From Akebia trifoliata (Eukaryota > Streptophyta > Magnoliopsida > Ranunculales > Lardizabalaceae), in contig CM030713.1 of NCBI GenBank assembly GCA_017979445.1, positions 24,845,163 to 24,909,162 on the forward strand: a stretch of 64,000 bases of DNA, given 5' to 3'. The notes below the pieces were generated by a model. It did no database searches. It saw only the letters and a program-made list of their open reading frames with translations, and was not told the DNA's origin. Position 1 is the stretch's first letter. Every line of letters begins with the position of its first letter. Shown one piece after another: positions 1 to 12,679 of the stretch. The translations under genes and the position numbers were made by a program.

Positions 1-129
1 GGAAAATAATCCATGGTTATATACCCCACTGTCTCGTCAGCAGTGTTGTACGAAATCAGTTCAGGATTTTCCTTGTTATAAACACAAGTAGGTATGATAA
101 AATATTATACTATCATGACCATTATAATT

Positions 130-997
130 TACGGGTGCACATTGGATTGGGTAAATCTAAGAATCGAACCAGTCCAAAGCCTTTTGGATTGGATTGGATT
201 GATTCGGATTGAGCATGGTTTGGTTCGGGTGCAAATTGTATATTAAAAAATTCGATTGATTTGGTTCGATTTTAGATTAGGGGTATAATAGAACCAAACC
301 AATCCGAGAATTGAACTAATCCGAAGTATATGTACATATATATATTTATTTATTTAAAAATAAAATCCTTTCTTAGTTTCGTTCTTCTATTGTCTATTTC
401 TCTTGTCTTCAATTTCATTTCCTCTATTTTTTTTTCTAATAAAAACTCATAAAAAAAATGTAAACAAATCTCTTTCTCAACTCTCAAATGGATTAATCCA
501 TTCATAGAAAAACTTTTTCAAAAAGTTTAATTTCTTATTTTTTTATGAGAAACTTGATCCTGTGTTTGTTAGATGAAATATATTAGACGAACCTAGACTT
601 ATATTCGTTAATCTACCATTTATAGATTAGTTTCCTCACTAATCTATTCAATATACCAATTTTAAAATTATAATTTTTTAGTCTCATTGAACTTATTCTA
701 ATATTCAATTTATATAGATTTCAATCAAAATTTAATCCTAAAATCATTTTTATTTTAAAAATAGGTATTATTTATGATCTGATCCAAAGGGTTCCTCTTT
801 TGAAAGAAAAAAAATACTAATTTTTCTATTTTGAAAATATGAGAATCGAGAACCGATCCGAATCAAGATTGATTTGGATTGGTTCGATTTTATAGGATAA
901 TTTGATTGGTTTAATTCCAAATTTTTAGAATTGATTATGTTTGATTCGATTTCAATTTTGCAAAAATCCAAACTAATCCAAACCATGTGCACCCCTA
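130..997. mobile_element. Non-autonomous hAT-type element in WAK intron 1 (copy A)
   Basis: Terminal inverted repeats read TACGGGTGCACAT at the left and ATGTGCACCCCTA at the right. The flanks TTATAATT (122-129) and TCATAATT (998-1005) match an 8-bp target-site duplication with one change. An 8-bp duplication and TAGGGGTG-type ends are typical of hAT elements. The inside is rich in short GATTGGATT/AATCCAAA inverted motifs and has no transposase reading frame. Copy B has the same element with unmutated ends, so the insertion predates the duplication. Confidence 0.8.
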
Positions 998-1440
998 TCA
1001 TAATTAAGTGAGTTTTTAATTTTCTAAATTTCAGAATATCATTAATTTATATTATGTTATCTATAAAATTAGTTTAATTACAAAAAAAAAAAAAAAAAAA
1101 AAACCTAGGATATATTAAATGTGGGTTTTTTCAAAATGACAATCTCACTAATATTTATTTTTCAAAGTGACAATATGTTTTATTCATATAGCGACGGTCT
1201 GGATAAAAGGTAGCGAACCTGCGAGATCGTTACTTTTATAACTAGAGAGATTCTCACTTTTCAAATAAATATCAGCTATCTCCTATTTTATTTCAGCGAT
1301 ATTTTTATTTTGAATAACCCTTGATCTCACTCTTCATGTTTTTGGAATTAAAATGAAAAGTGAGATGGAATTGGATTTTCGTCAAAAGTTGATCTCAATT
1401 TAGAAAATTTATCTTTAATATATCATATTAAATATAATTT
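998..1440. other. WAK intron 1 sequence, no gene
   Basis: AT-rich intron sequence between the hAT element and the LINE fragment, with a pure A run at about 1081-1102. It is near-identical to copy B apart from the A-run length. I see no coding or RNA gene signal. Confidence 0.6.
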
Positions 1441-2025
1441 TCAAGTTTTATATGTTAGATCTGCCTGCAACTCAATGGCTATGATGTCATCCTCATTTGA
1501 TCCTGAAGAACCTGCAAACAAGAAATCGTTGTTATGATTCCAACCAATGAAACCAAAACCACCCCCTGCTGCTGAAACGGAACCGTCTATGTTGAGCTTG
1601 CTTCCAAGAGAAGGTACAGTTCCAAGATTGGAAGAAATGAGCACTTGAGCAATTTTTGTCATCCGAAACCACCACCCCATCAAATAAAAGAGATAGCTCA
1701 ATTCGAGATCTTCTCCAAGACGGAGTCACGAGATGAATCTACCCCTTCAAAAAGACGCTTATTACTCTCTCTCTCTCTCTCTCTCCAAACATGATAAATT
1801 AGAGAGCAAAAGCAAACGCAAAGCATGCCATAAATGACCTTGGAAGGGAATTTAACTCCTTGGAGCTTCCCATTCAGTAGGGCCCAAATCCATCCGATTA
1901 ACACCAAATTTTCTAAGAATGGATTTTCGAAGCCATCCACTGAAAGGGCATTCCAAGAAAATATGGTTGCTGTCTTCATTAGCTTGGCGACATAAAAGCT
2001 CAGTCATTTTACAATTTAGCACCAA
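1441..2025 (-). pseudogene. LINE fragment (zf-RVT plus RNase H-like), antisense in WAK intron 1, copy A
   Basis: Read on the minus strand, frame-shifted pieces give a C-x-x-A...H-x-x-x-E-CPF segment followed by an [10 protein letters not shown] motif, which matches the reverse-transcriptase zinc-binding domain (zf-RVT) at the 3' end of plant L1-type LINE ORF2. A segment beginning LNIDGSV and continuing to AIELQA follows, which fits an RNase H-like domain. The frame is broken near 1700 and by a (CT)n tract around 1766-1784. No RT core, poly(A) tail or target-site duplication was recognised, so this is a truncated relic. The same relic is in copy B. Confidence 0.7.
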
Positions 2026-2772
2026 ATTTCTTTAATAGCAATCTCGATTCAAAGAAAAACTATTCAGAAAAAATCTACTTTATCCAGTTCTCCACACTTG
2101 GTAATCTGGCTATAGCCGGTTTTCCATCCACGTGGCACAATTAGAAGCCTGAGTAAGACTTCTAGCCTAAATATATTATAAATAAAACACTTACATCAAC
2201 CCACAATTGAGGTTTTCCACCAAATAGACGATTAGAATCACAGTTTCTACTAATAATTTAGCATGTTCTTTGTTGCTATTATGGGCTCATGAAACACAAA
2301 AGATTTTACTTGTTAGTGTCAATTAGGCGGTCTGTGGACTTTTGTTGCTATCCATGTATCTCAACAAATGTGAATCACTCAATGCAAGATCTTACTATTT
2401 GTAGTACTTTGTTATTTCGATGTTGCCTTCCAAAGAATGATTTGGAGTTATTTGCAAGGTGGAACCATGCATTACCAAACAAGAGAGATTTTCCAAAGCA
2501 CAAGGATATTTTTGAATAAGCCAATCGATTTGGGATGGTACAGATCCATTTTGAGATTTCTGAAATTCTCAAGAAAAATGCATCTCCGGGAAAAAAATAT
2601 GTACATCCCTAGGAAAGTCATCTAATCTCTAGGGAATCTATGTTTTTTCTGCTTTTTCTAACCGTATATTTGATGTAGAGCCAAAAAAATCCAAATACAT
2701 TAACCAAGCTAGCCTTACATTTATATATCCTTAATATTCATTATTTATTAATACTCATTATTCATCTACCAG
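2026..2772. other. Rest of WAK intron 1, no gene
   Basis: AT-rich sequence ending in a plausible splice acceptor (ACCAG at 2768-2772). Short open frames on both strands at 2289-2625 are equally present in copy B only because the whole segment is duplicated; they match nothing I recognise. Confidence 0.5.
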
Positions 2773-5047
2773 GTCAGAAGACGTTACTTATAAGTGTGGG
2801 AAGGGCTTCCGATCGCACAACAGTTTTGGATTTTAATCCCTGCAGTCGTGCTTTCTTAGCTGACACAGAGTGGTTCAAATTCTCAAGCAAAAATCTTACA
2901 ATTGTAGAAAGTGAATACTTAACGTCTAATGTGGTCCTGGACTGGGTCGTAGGGGAGGAGAAGTGTGAGATGTTGGAACAGGTACATGTGGACTAAACAG
3001 CCATTGCAACAATTCTGAAAGTGTCTCTGGATATCGTTGCTCCTGTGACAATGGTTACGAAGGGAACCCCTATCTCCCCAAGGGATGTCAAGGTGCCTAC
3101 TTACTTCACAATATGACAATCAGGGTGGTTTATATATGTAGGATATATCTAATAGTGCTACATACATTAGAACTTACATTTTAATTTTACTAGACATTGA
3201 TGAGTGCTTGGATCCAAGCATATATTCTTGCGAAGGGACTTGCAAGAATACGAAAGGAAATTACACTTGCAGCTGCCCATTTGGTAAACATGGCGATGGC
3301 AAAGTAGGTTGCCGGCTACATCCTTTAATTACAGTATTCGGTGGTAAGCTCCTCTTAATCCTAATTTATTTTCTTTTTGGCTAAGTAATAGCAAGGAAAT
3401 TGAACTAATGAGGAACTTACAAAACATTTGTGGGGATACTCCTGACAGTTACTATTTTGATAATCTAGAAGAGTCCCATAATTTCTCCAAAAGACACCCT
3501 CTTAACAGATTTTGAGAAAATCAGTTGACACAACTCTGAAATCCTTTATCAGCAATTCAACTCTATTTCTTGATGCAAAGTACACCAATGCATCAACAGT
3601 TTTTTAGTAACCTTCTCTTCAAACATGGGTCATCGACCAAACTAAATTCTTTAACTTATCAAAAACGCTACCCATCCAATGTTCAACCATCCAATATAGC
3701 CTCACCCCTAGAAGCATTGAATAGAACAGAGGAATTGGTCTACATTGTGATCGATGATGGGAATTCTTGAGAAATGAGCTTAATCCCCCCATAGAGCAAG
3801 AATTTCAGCTCTACGGTTTGTAGTCACTCCAAAACACACACGGTTTGTAGAGCAAGAATTTCAGCTCCTCGTATGGTACCATACATGAAAATCATATATA
3901 TATATATATATATTAAAGGTGGTTTTTTTTTTTTGTGTGTGCAGGTATTGGTGCAGGAATTTTGGTGGCAATTGTTGTTTTATGTGTTTGTTGGGTACTC
4001 AAACTGAAAATTAGAGAAAAATATTTTCGAGAAAATGGAGGTATGTTGTTAGAGCAGCACAGAGTGAAGATTTTTAAAGAAGCAGAAGTCAGGAAGGCAA
4101 CAAACAATTACAATTCTAGTCAGCTTCTTGGTGAAGGAGGCAATGGTTCAGTTTATAAAGGCTTGTTAGAAAACAATGAAGTTGCCATTAAGAAGTCAAA
4201 AGTGGTAAACAAGCACCAAATCGTGCAATTTTTAAATGAGGTTGAAATTGTTTCACAGATCAACCATAAGAACGTGGTGAAGCTCTTGGGATTATGCTTA
4301 GATGACAAAGTTCCATTGTTGGTTTATGAATATATATCAAATGGAACACTCTTCCACCACATCCATGACAAAAAATCAACGATCTTAAACACATGGAAAA
4401 CACGTTTAAAGATTGCTGCGGAGACCGCAGGTGCACTTGACTATATTCACTCCAAAGCTGATCCACCTATCATTCATAGAGATGTTAAATCAAGCAATAT
4501 CCTCATAGATAGTGAATGCACTGCAAAAGTAGCTGACTTTGGAGCTTCAATGCTAATTCCATTTGATCGAAATATTGCACCCAGTGGTGGGCAAGGGACC
4601 TTTGGGTACATAGACCCCGAATATCTTCAAACAGGCAAGTTAACGAAGAAGAGTGATGTATATAGCTTTGGAGTTGTTCTTATGGAGCTATTAACCAGAG
4701 AGAGACCAATTTCTAATGCACGATCTGAAAAATATACAAGCTTAGTTACATTATTTTTATCTTCAATTCGAGAAAATTATCTTGATGAGATTTTGAAGGT
4801 TGAAGATGTCCAAGAGCATGAAATGAGGCAGGTCTACATTGTTGCTAAGCTTGCGGAGAAATGTGTGGCAATGCCTAGTACAGAAAGGCCCACAATGACT
4901 GAAGTGGCTGACGTGCTTGATGGGTTGACAAAGGAATATGGGGATTTGAAGGTTGAAGGAGACTATGAAGAAACTCAAAGCTTGCTAGAAGATGAACATT
5001 TTATGCAATCGTTTGAAATTTACTCAGATTCAACTTCGACTATATAA
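2773..5047 (+). pseudogene. WAK-like receptor kinase, copy A (exons 2-4; frameshifted EGF exon)
   Basis: Three exons with GT/AG borders and phase-1 joins: 2773-3092, 3194-3343 and 3945-5047. Exon 1 (signal peptide and galacturonan-binding domain) should lie upstream of the window. Exon 2 encodes the Cys-rich DFNPCS region and the first EGF module, but copy A lacks one A near 2968 (GTGAGATG against GTGAAGATG in copy B), so the frame stops at 2994-2996. Exon 3 encodes a DIDEC-type calcium-binding EGF module. Exon 4 has a membrane span ([17 protein letters not shown]), glycine loop [13 protein letters not shown] lysine, HRDVKSSN catalytic loop, DFGAS and a WAK-type C-terminus, and is open throughout. 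AATAAA signals follow at 5046 and 5073. The allele cannot make the full receptor; a short secreted ectodomain or a kinase-only product is conceivable but unproven. Confidence 0.88.
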
Positions 5048-7567
5048 TAAATGGTTAGATATTATGTATTGTAATAAAATGTTATAAAAATAATTTTTTT
5101 CTATTAAACTAAAGGATAAAAAAAGGGATCTTCATTCACCTTCTTGAACTTTTTTCCTTGAATTAATACCATTAAAGTAAGACTTGGAATTCTATAGAGA
5201 AAGGCCATTAGGAGGTACATCTGAAGCATTTAGCTAGGATAAATCTATAGCTTTCTTTCTCTTGTAGTTAATTATTAGAAGAAAAAAATGTGATCATATT
5301 TTATTAGTTCTTTTATTGGGTTCATTCTTCACTAAATAAAACATGCATGTTTTGACAATGGATAACATTTTTTATACTGTGAATGCAAGATAACGCTTTG
5401 AGACTATACTTGATTTATGGTATTGGATGAAAGCCTGTGAGCAAAATGCCCTAAATCCTTTGTGTAGACACCCCAATTTGCACGAACCTATTAAAAAAAG
5501 CTCAAATTTTCATAAACTAAAGTTGATTTCAATCAAAGGTCTAAAACCGTTAAATAGGCCCATATTGCACAATAATTATCACTTGACACATTTCTTTATG
5601 CATACTTGCACACATGCATCATTTTACATTGATTTGCATGTCTAAACCTTGTCCCTAGTCCAACACCATCCAATTTCATATTCACTTTTCTAACCCATTT
5701 TCGACCAAATTTCATAACCACTTCCCAATTCCATACCTATTTTTCATTAACCAATCCACTATCCATATCTTAATCCAATACAAGCCCACTTTCAAGCCTA
5801 CTCTAAATACCCAAATTTAAATCATCATAAGCCCATGACTTAAGTCCAAAGTCATATCAAAACATTATAAACTCATCGTCTTACACCTCCTCAAAACAGG
5901 ACGCTTGGTAGTCTCTCATAAACCCTAATGCCCAATATTCCAACCTAATTGGAGAGTTAACTCGCTTGAAAAAACTTGAGAATACCTTCTTCAAAAAGTG
6001 ATGTCAAACTAAAATGGTGTTTTGATTTTTGTTAAAAATCCCTAAAATTGAAAGAACTTTCAATCCTACCCTTAAAAGGTAAGAATCTTCAAGTACATAC
6101 ATAAAGGTCTCTTATTAGTTTATTTAAAAAATATATATCTACCATTACTTTTGAGAATATTTACAAGAGAACCCAAATCTATTTACCTACCACTTAACCT
6201 TTATACATGTCACTCTTTTACTCACTCTCATAAAAATACTTTTGTTCTCTTGCCTCTATTTATCAAAAAACTAAAGATTAAAAATATTTTCGATGTTTTA
6301 TCTCACAAATTCCACCTTTACCCTCATAGATAGAAAATTTCAAAAGAAACAATCAAAATCTCATGTTCATTCTCTTTGTTTTTACGGTTGGACTATTTTA
6401 TCCCAAAAGTTCTCCAAAAGCTCTTCCTATGATCAATTCAACCTCAAACTCTACCAAAATCCTTACTTAACTCAAACACCCATCTCTCAACCTTCAAGCT
6501 TCCAAACAAAAATCATCACTCATTTCTTACATCCAACACTTAGCCAAAATTCTCAACTTCAAGTTCTTCTATTCAAGACAATCTCATTTAAGACTATTAA
6601 GGGACAAGGTGGGTTAGAATTTAATTTTATTTTAAGCTTGCATTTTTTTTTCTTCTATCCTTCTTAATTTTTCTTTTAGAAAATTTAGGATGAAATGAAA
6701 AACCCATCTTCATCTCGAATAGATTGAACTTCAACCTTGGGTATGGAATACTTGAGGTGATTTGATAAAAAAAATGGAAGTTTAAGTCTTTTTAAACTCA
6801 TGTATCTCTCATGCATCATAGTGTATGCTATGTACACACATGTTTGATTATGATGAAAAAATATGTAGTTCTCTTAATAGATTTAAAACACTAAGTTTCT
6901 AGCCAAGTATGTATGCATTAATGTTATAGATCTAAGGGAACTCCATCTATGAAATCTTTCTAAAATCTTAAAACAACATTCCAACTCTTGTAAAAAGAGA
7001 TGGCTCCATGGGATATCCTTTTCCATAGGATATTTTCACATGTCAATAATAACGTTAAATCTTTTTTCAAAGAGATACATTCCCAATATATGCACACAAT
7101 CATTTCATGCATCTCGTGTATTTTATTGTTCTTTTTTAATAATCCAAAAAAATGGCCAAGTTTAAAAAGGAAATCACCTTATGTGGAGAGAATGAGGTAC
7201 TTAACACTTTCCCCATCCTTTAACCAAATCCCCTTGTCTAGATCTTAGGTAAACCATATCCTTTATCATGAACGAGAACCACTACAATGTTATAAAAAAT
7301 GATTTTCTTAAAAAATTAATTCGAGTGCCCATTCACAAATATTTTCAAAAAAGAATGGTTGTGACTCCAATCAACATAGTATTGAGGTTAAAAAATGAAC
7401 AACTCATGTCTACATTTTGGAGAAGATCTCAGGATGAGATGGGATTAAAGTTGGGAGAAATTGGCCTAGGGAGCTCAAATTTTATTTACATATTGTTTTA
7501 AATTTACATCGTAATTATGTTGTTGTCCCTAATATGCTTGCAACTTTCTCTTTGAATTAGTTATTGG
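5048..7567. other. Gene-free spacer downstream of WAK copy A
   Basis: AT-rich sequence whose short open frames (largest about 124 codons at 6293-6667) are low-complexity and show no domain. 5048-5480 is essentially identical to copy B, 5480-6015 is about 9% different, and 6040-7560 is again near-identical. No TE coding domain was recognised. Confidence 0.6.
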
Positions 7568-8148
7568 CATTATAAGAAATTTGATATTTAACCATAATAT
7601 TTTTCGTCACTAAATGTTTAAAAGGTGTCACTAAAAGTTTTATTAACAACATCTTTATTGCGGCTACGCCGTTACTAAAAGTGTCGTGGCTAAATGTTTT
7701 AGTTACAACTTTTAAAAAATGTCACTAAAGATTATACCTTTAGTTACAACAAATAAATCATCACTAAAAGTATAATATTCAGCCACAAAAAATATTGCGA
7801 CTACTTTAAAAAGTTATTGTCACTAAATATATGTAATTGCCACTAAAACTTGTCAAAACTAATTGATAAAAATGGATTTTTAATGGTAATTTAAAGTAGT
7901 TGCTAAAACTGGAGAGTTAGCCAAAAACATAAATCGTCACTAAAACTGCTAGATTTAGTGATAATTTATTTTTTGCGGCTAAATGTGAATCGTTAACAAC
8001 AATCATCAATTTCCACTAAAAAAATTTAAGAATATATTTAGTATCAAATTACTTTGCGACTAAAAATGGACTATTAATCACAACAAAAAAATCATCAACA
8101 AAGTCCCTAAAAAAAATACGAGACAAGAAATTTAGTGACATTAAATTC

Positions 8149-8152
<4 letters not shown>
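7568..8152. repeat. CACTA-like subterminal repeat region, copy A
   Basis: The left edge CATTATAAGAAATTTG resembles a mutated CACTA (En/Spm) terminus of the CACTACAAGAAA type. The next 580 bp are packed with short motifs in both orientations (GTCACTAAA, GCGACTAAAA, TTTAGTGAC), as in CACTA subterminal regions. No transposase is present and the right terminus is unclear; a (TA)n tract follows at about 8153-8178. This could be one end of a decayed element or a short derivative. Confidence 0.45.
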
Positions 8153-8178
<26 letters not shown>

Positions 8179-8179
<1 letters not shown>

Positions 8180-9273
8180 ACATACTTGATTTTCATGAAC
8201 ATGCTTGTATTTTAAATGAGAATATGAAATCTTCATCACAATAAATATTGAATCAAACATTAAATTTAATTCATTTAAGTACAATATTCCAATATAAATT
8301 GTTTAACTCATCATAAAAATAAAAATAAAAAATCTTGAGCAAAGAGATTTTGAAAAGTTCTACATCATATGTCTTTGATCTGCAAATAAAATAATTAAAA
8401 AATGATTATATTACAATAAATTAAATGAATATATCATATATATAATTGGACCAAAAGTAGATCTCTTTAGAAAATAAAATTCGACGAAACCTCCTCAATA
8501 TTTCAAACATGTGGAATTATGACGTACCTGATTAGAAATCATTTATATTATAAGAGAAGATCCCCATTAAAAAACATGCATCCATATAAGAAAATCACAA
8601 GATGCATTCATATTAACTTATGAGCAATTCATATGTGAATAATAGATGAAAAATGCATATAAGCAAATCAACTGTGCATATGCTCAGTTCAGTCAAGTAC
8701 CTGAAATGGCTCAAAGTTTCCTTCCTCAACTATTGAAGAAATTCTCTTTAAATCTAAAGGAGAAGAAAAAAATTAAAGCATATTGACCAAGGAAGGTTAA
8801 TATGTATGGAATAAGGAAACCATGGTTGCTAAATAGATACTTATTCTGAAAAAAATATAAAAAGGGCATGTTCTCAACATCATTTTTTTGGTGTATGTGA
8901 ATCCTAAATTAATTTCTCTTATCTACTAAATAACTAGCTAGTGTGCTCTCTCTATATTTACTATTTCAAGTTGTTGAACTTGGCTATTGGAAAAGAGACT
9001 TCTCCTTTGTGGTCTTTTGATATTATTTTAATAAAATTGATGTGTTATTGAAATGGATGGTCCATTTTAAAATCCATTCCTCTCAATCATCATCTTCTGT
9101 TATGTATTCAAACTTACCCTTGGACAAATGGATCCCTTGATTATGTATAGTTAGTCCCTCTAGAATTAGCACAACTCTAACTTAAACTTGATCTTCCATT
9201 ATCTTGCCTAAACCACCTTTCACAGCCATTCCAAACCTTATGGTCTTCCTACTGATTTGATCTCCTCAAAGCC
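8179..9273. other. Gene-free spacer, copy A
   Basis: AT-rich DNA shared with copy B. No gene, RNA gene or recognisable TE domain. It leads into the primer-binding-like site at 9274-9294 read on the minus strand. Confidence 0.5.
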
Positions 9274-9294
9274 CTTAACCAAGCTTTGATACCA
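9274..9294 (-). other. Primer-binding-like site of a minus-strand LTR element, copy A
   Basis: On the minus strand the sequence CA-A-TTGGTATCAAAGCTTGG resembles an LTR end (CA) followed by a primer-binding site of the initiator-Met tRNA type (TGGTATCAGAGC) common in Ty1/copia-type elements. The matching LTR would extend to higher coordinates (9297 upward). No second LTR or polyprotein was recognised, so this is a relic at most. Confidence 0.35.
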
Positions 9295-9298
9295 ATTG

Positions 9299-10369
9299 TC
9301 GGAATAGAGTAAAATAGTTGGCGTTTGAAAAGATATACAGTTTGTCTGTTCCTACAACTAATGGACAAATAGATATAATGTTTGTCTGTTCCTACTACTA
9401 ATGGACAAACAAATATAACTGGTTGATTATGCACTGCCCCTTCAAGGATTATTAAGAATTGAAATATTTGCACAAACCTTTGCATTTCTGGAGGCAGCCT
9501 TCCTAGCCTTGAGTGTTTGCTAGTCTTGTCATCAGAAAAATATAAAGTAAACACAACAAAAATTTAAGGTTTGTTAAAAAAGCTTCCATTCTTGTCACAT
9601 TGTTTAATTCATAAACAACAGAAGTACCAAGTTCTAGCAATTCATCTTCAACCCCACAACGATTATGTAGAAAGGAGTAAAATGGCTAGATTTTACAAAA
9701 AAATGTACATAAATATGAGCTAAGCCAATAAATTGTCACTAAACATGTCATAGTTCAGGTGCTATGATGTTCTTAACAAGAAACAAAGATCTCTAGTGAA
9801 AAATGATTCTGCAGTTGAATTGCAAAATTTGTTGGGGGATAAAGATCATTGCATCAGCACCACAATCTACATATAATTAAAAATTATGGACCGTGATCAC
9901 ATATGAGAAGAGGCATCTACCATCTCTTAGCCAAAAAGTCAAATGATGATGAACACCATAATATGACAAAACTCAAATCCTATACCATACCATTTTAAAC
10001 CAATATGAAGTTCAAATGCAACAACATTTTACCAATCAAAAGAGAAAAGTCAAAAACTTAGTAAAACATGTATATTTACCAATCGTATACAAAACAATGT
10101 CCAGACAATTACCTATAGTATCAAAAAGAGATCCTAGTGTGCCAGTTTGACCAATTTTGAAGGTTGAAACATATTTACTGCAACAACAAGATTTTGGAAA
10201 AGTTATATTCAATGTTTAGTTCCTTCATTGATGGTTAAGTTTCCATGTGACAGTACCTTCAGCGATTGACGAATTTACCCTTCCAGTAGTTCCATTAAGA
10301 TCTCAATCTGCTGCTTTCTAAATTGGATGAGTATCTTTATCACCAACCAACTTTACTTGCATAGTATAG
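9299..10369. other. Spacer or LTR relic, copy A
   Basis: Includes a duplicated TTTGTCTGTTCCTAC motif about 9342-9418 with TAATGGACAAA after each copy. A 101-codon minus-strand frame at 9249-9554 overlaps it and runs across the LTR-like end, so I do not treat it as a gene. No other signal seen. Confidence 0.4.
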
Positions 10370-11607
10370 TGATAAGGTCCCATAAAGCCATTTTTGGGAC
10401 CGTAATTACACAAGAATTATTGACACGTGATTGTTATTTCACCTTAAATAAAAATAAATTGTATAAAAATGCCAAAATCATTGAGCTAATAGAATTTTCT
10501 ACTATTTGCAAGTAAAAAAGGGTAATTTCGGAGACAAATAATATTGAAACAAAATCCAAGCCAATGTGGAGCATCCAACCAAATCACAGATCCCAACTCT
10601 GCCACATCATCGTGCCACAACACCCTTGTGGTGCACCATGGTAATCTTGAGGAATTATGCCTCAAGATTTGTACTGAAGGTTCTAGACTCTTTGGTCGTT
10701 GCAGTGGTGGATCTGTCTCGAATCAACTAAAGTAAAATTCAACTTAATAACCCAAAAGAAATCCTATAAATTGGGGGTAGTACCAAAGGAAAGGGTCCCT
10801 CTTCTTATTCCTAATTACACTATGTTATTTTCTGATTTTTGCTGAGAGAGAGAATCCTTATAGAAGTGAGAGCTCAAGAATCATCTCTTTCCCTTTTTCG
10901 CCCTTAATTTCTTTTTGTAACACCATTGTAGTTGATCATACTTTCAAGTTTGGAATCAAAGTGCAGTAAAGAATTGTCTCATTCTCTTCTCTACCATACT
11001 TTATCTGCTTTACTATTGCTGCAATTTGTTCCTCGCAATGATCGACTAGACACTACATAAAGTATCGGAGTGAGTCTTTCTTGATCTTGTTTAAGCAATT
11101 CTATTATATCTGTTTTAATTGTAATTGTGTGAAGACTATTAAGTATGGATTATCCGATTTGTATTGATTGTTCTCACTTTGATGATTCATGCTTAAATGA
11201 GATCAAACTTAATCATGCTTAATGACAACTTGAGATAGAAATTTGATAATACCACCTTGATTTAGGATTCACCTATACTTTGATTTCAACTACAAGAATT
11301 AATTGATTTATCCTCCGATCCATGAAAAAGAGTTTTGTTGCGTAGATTGAGATCGAATTAGAATTGTTTAGATTTTTAAGATTGCTTGCAAAGGTTGATT
11401 TGATCTTTCTAACTCTTCCATTGCTTTAATTTCAACTCTTGTTTCAATTCTACTTCTTAATTGTAATTTATCTACTCTATTTTTAATTTGTTTTTTAAAA
11501 ATCTATCTTGATTTTTAATTGAAAGAATATCCAAATCGACTGTTGTCCCTATGGAACGAACTTTGCTTACCAAAGTTTATTAATATTTGTTCATTTTACA
11601 TCTGCAA
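10370..11607 (+). repeat. LTR-like block of the Athila-type element, copy A
   Basis: Begins at a plausible TG (TGATAAGGTCCCAT), has a TATA box TATAAATT at 10765-10772, a pyrimidine-rich stretch, and a U5-like end with the GTTGTCCCTATGGAACGA motif seen in many plant Ty3/gypsy LTRs. It lies 5' of an Athila-type gag in the same orientation. The 3' boundary, target duplication and a clear primer-binding site are not visible, and the partner 3' LTR is not in the window. Both boundaries are approximate. Confidence 0.42.
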
Positions 11608-12679
11608 TCTACTACTTGAACAAATTGCTGTCATTGCCAGTGATGTGATTTTGATTCATTTTCATTTTGATAAAAACCTGATAAAGATTCAACACAGCTC
11701 CGAATATTGTTTTGCTTGAAACAGAAGCTAAACGAATAGAATCAAAGACCAAAATATTTTCATTACAATCCTTGATACATCAGAAAATTATTTCAAAAAG
11801 AATTTTTCATTTTGGTTAGAATTTTACTGCTCCACGGTAGCCCATTGGTGCTCTACGGTGACGTGGCAATATTTGCCTTTGAATGTTTGGGAACAAGCTT
11901 CTGACATCCTAGACATTGAAATGAAAATATTTGTTTTTTTCTTAACATTCTGACTTGGATAATCTTGCTATTTTCAAGTAAAGGAATCGATGAAAGGCAA
12001 CTCTTGGAATTTTATCCATCGTCTCGGTTCCCTTACTAAGAAGATAACTACTTGTTGATTTTATTTTCATTTTGTTTTTACTAGAAAAAAATTTGTATTA
12101 GGAACTTGAAGTTGTAATAATTTTTTAAATTACTCCGAGAAGGCTCAGATTGCAATAGTTATAGGGAAGGATGATAGTGGGACGAAACTGTCTCGGCCAC
12201 TCAGATTCGTATACCGAAATTTGTGTCGGTGGCTCGAGTTGACTCAAATTGTTCATCCCCCATCTAGAACGAGACGTAATATTCGTACCACCCACGTAAC
12301 TCTCGTCAGTGGGTTTTTGTGTTGATTTTGGATGATTAAACTATACACCTAGATCTGCACATAGTAATAAGGGCATCCTTACAAGGATGACATCATAAGA
12401 TAAGAATCAGATTTCATCATTGATATCTTTTCCTTTTAGAAAATTAAATTCACAATCAAAAGTTTAATTAAAATTGGTTAGGCTCGACTCTAGATCCTAC
12501 TAAGCTTATAAGCAAAACTAATCTAGTTGCATCAATTGCACTTCTTGATCGAAATTAATGCCTAAGTGAGATCTTGCCCCCACTGTACCTCGTGTACTAG
12601 GGGATAGACAATGTTTGTTCTAGACGAGAAGTGACTTTAGAGTGCCCTTACTCAGTATTGTGCTTCACTTCTCAACTGG
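11608..12679 (+). other. Untranslated leader of the Athila-type element, 5' part (copy A)
   Basis: Non-coding sequence between the LTR-like block and gag. Its last part (about 12510-12679, continued at 14420-14480) resembles 20205-20400 inside the Tat/Ogre-type element, for example GATCTTGCCCC, CTGTACC, GGGGATAGAC and a CTCAGnATTGTGC block in the same order. The leader is interrupted by the solo LTR at 12680. Confidence 0.5.

Noticed and set aside
2289..2625. Possible extra WAK exon
   Set aside because: Reading frames do not match WAK domains, and exon 1 to exon 2 already join in frame without it in copy B.
6293..6667. 124-aa frame, partly kept at 51541-51846
   Set aside because: Low-complexity Ser/Phe/Thr-rich sequence, frame broken between copies, no domain.
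9249..9554. 101-aa minus-strand frame, also in copy B at 54448-54753
   Set aside because: Shared by duplication, overlaps an LTR/primer-site boundary, and shows no domain.
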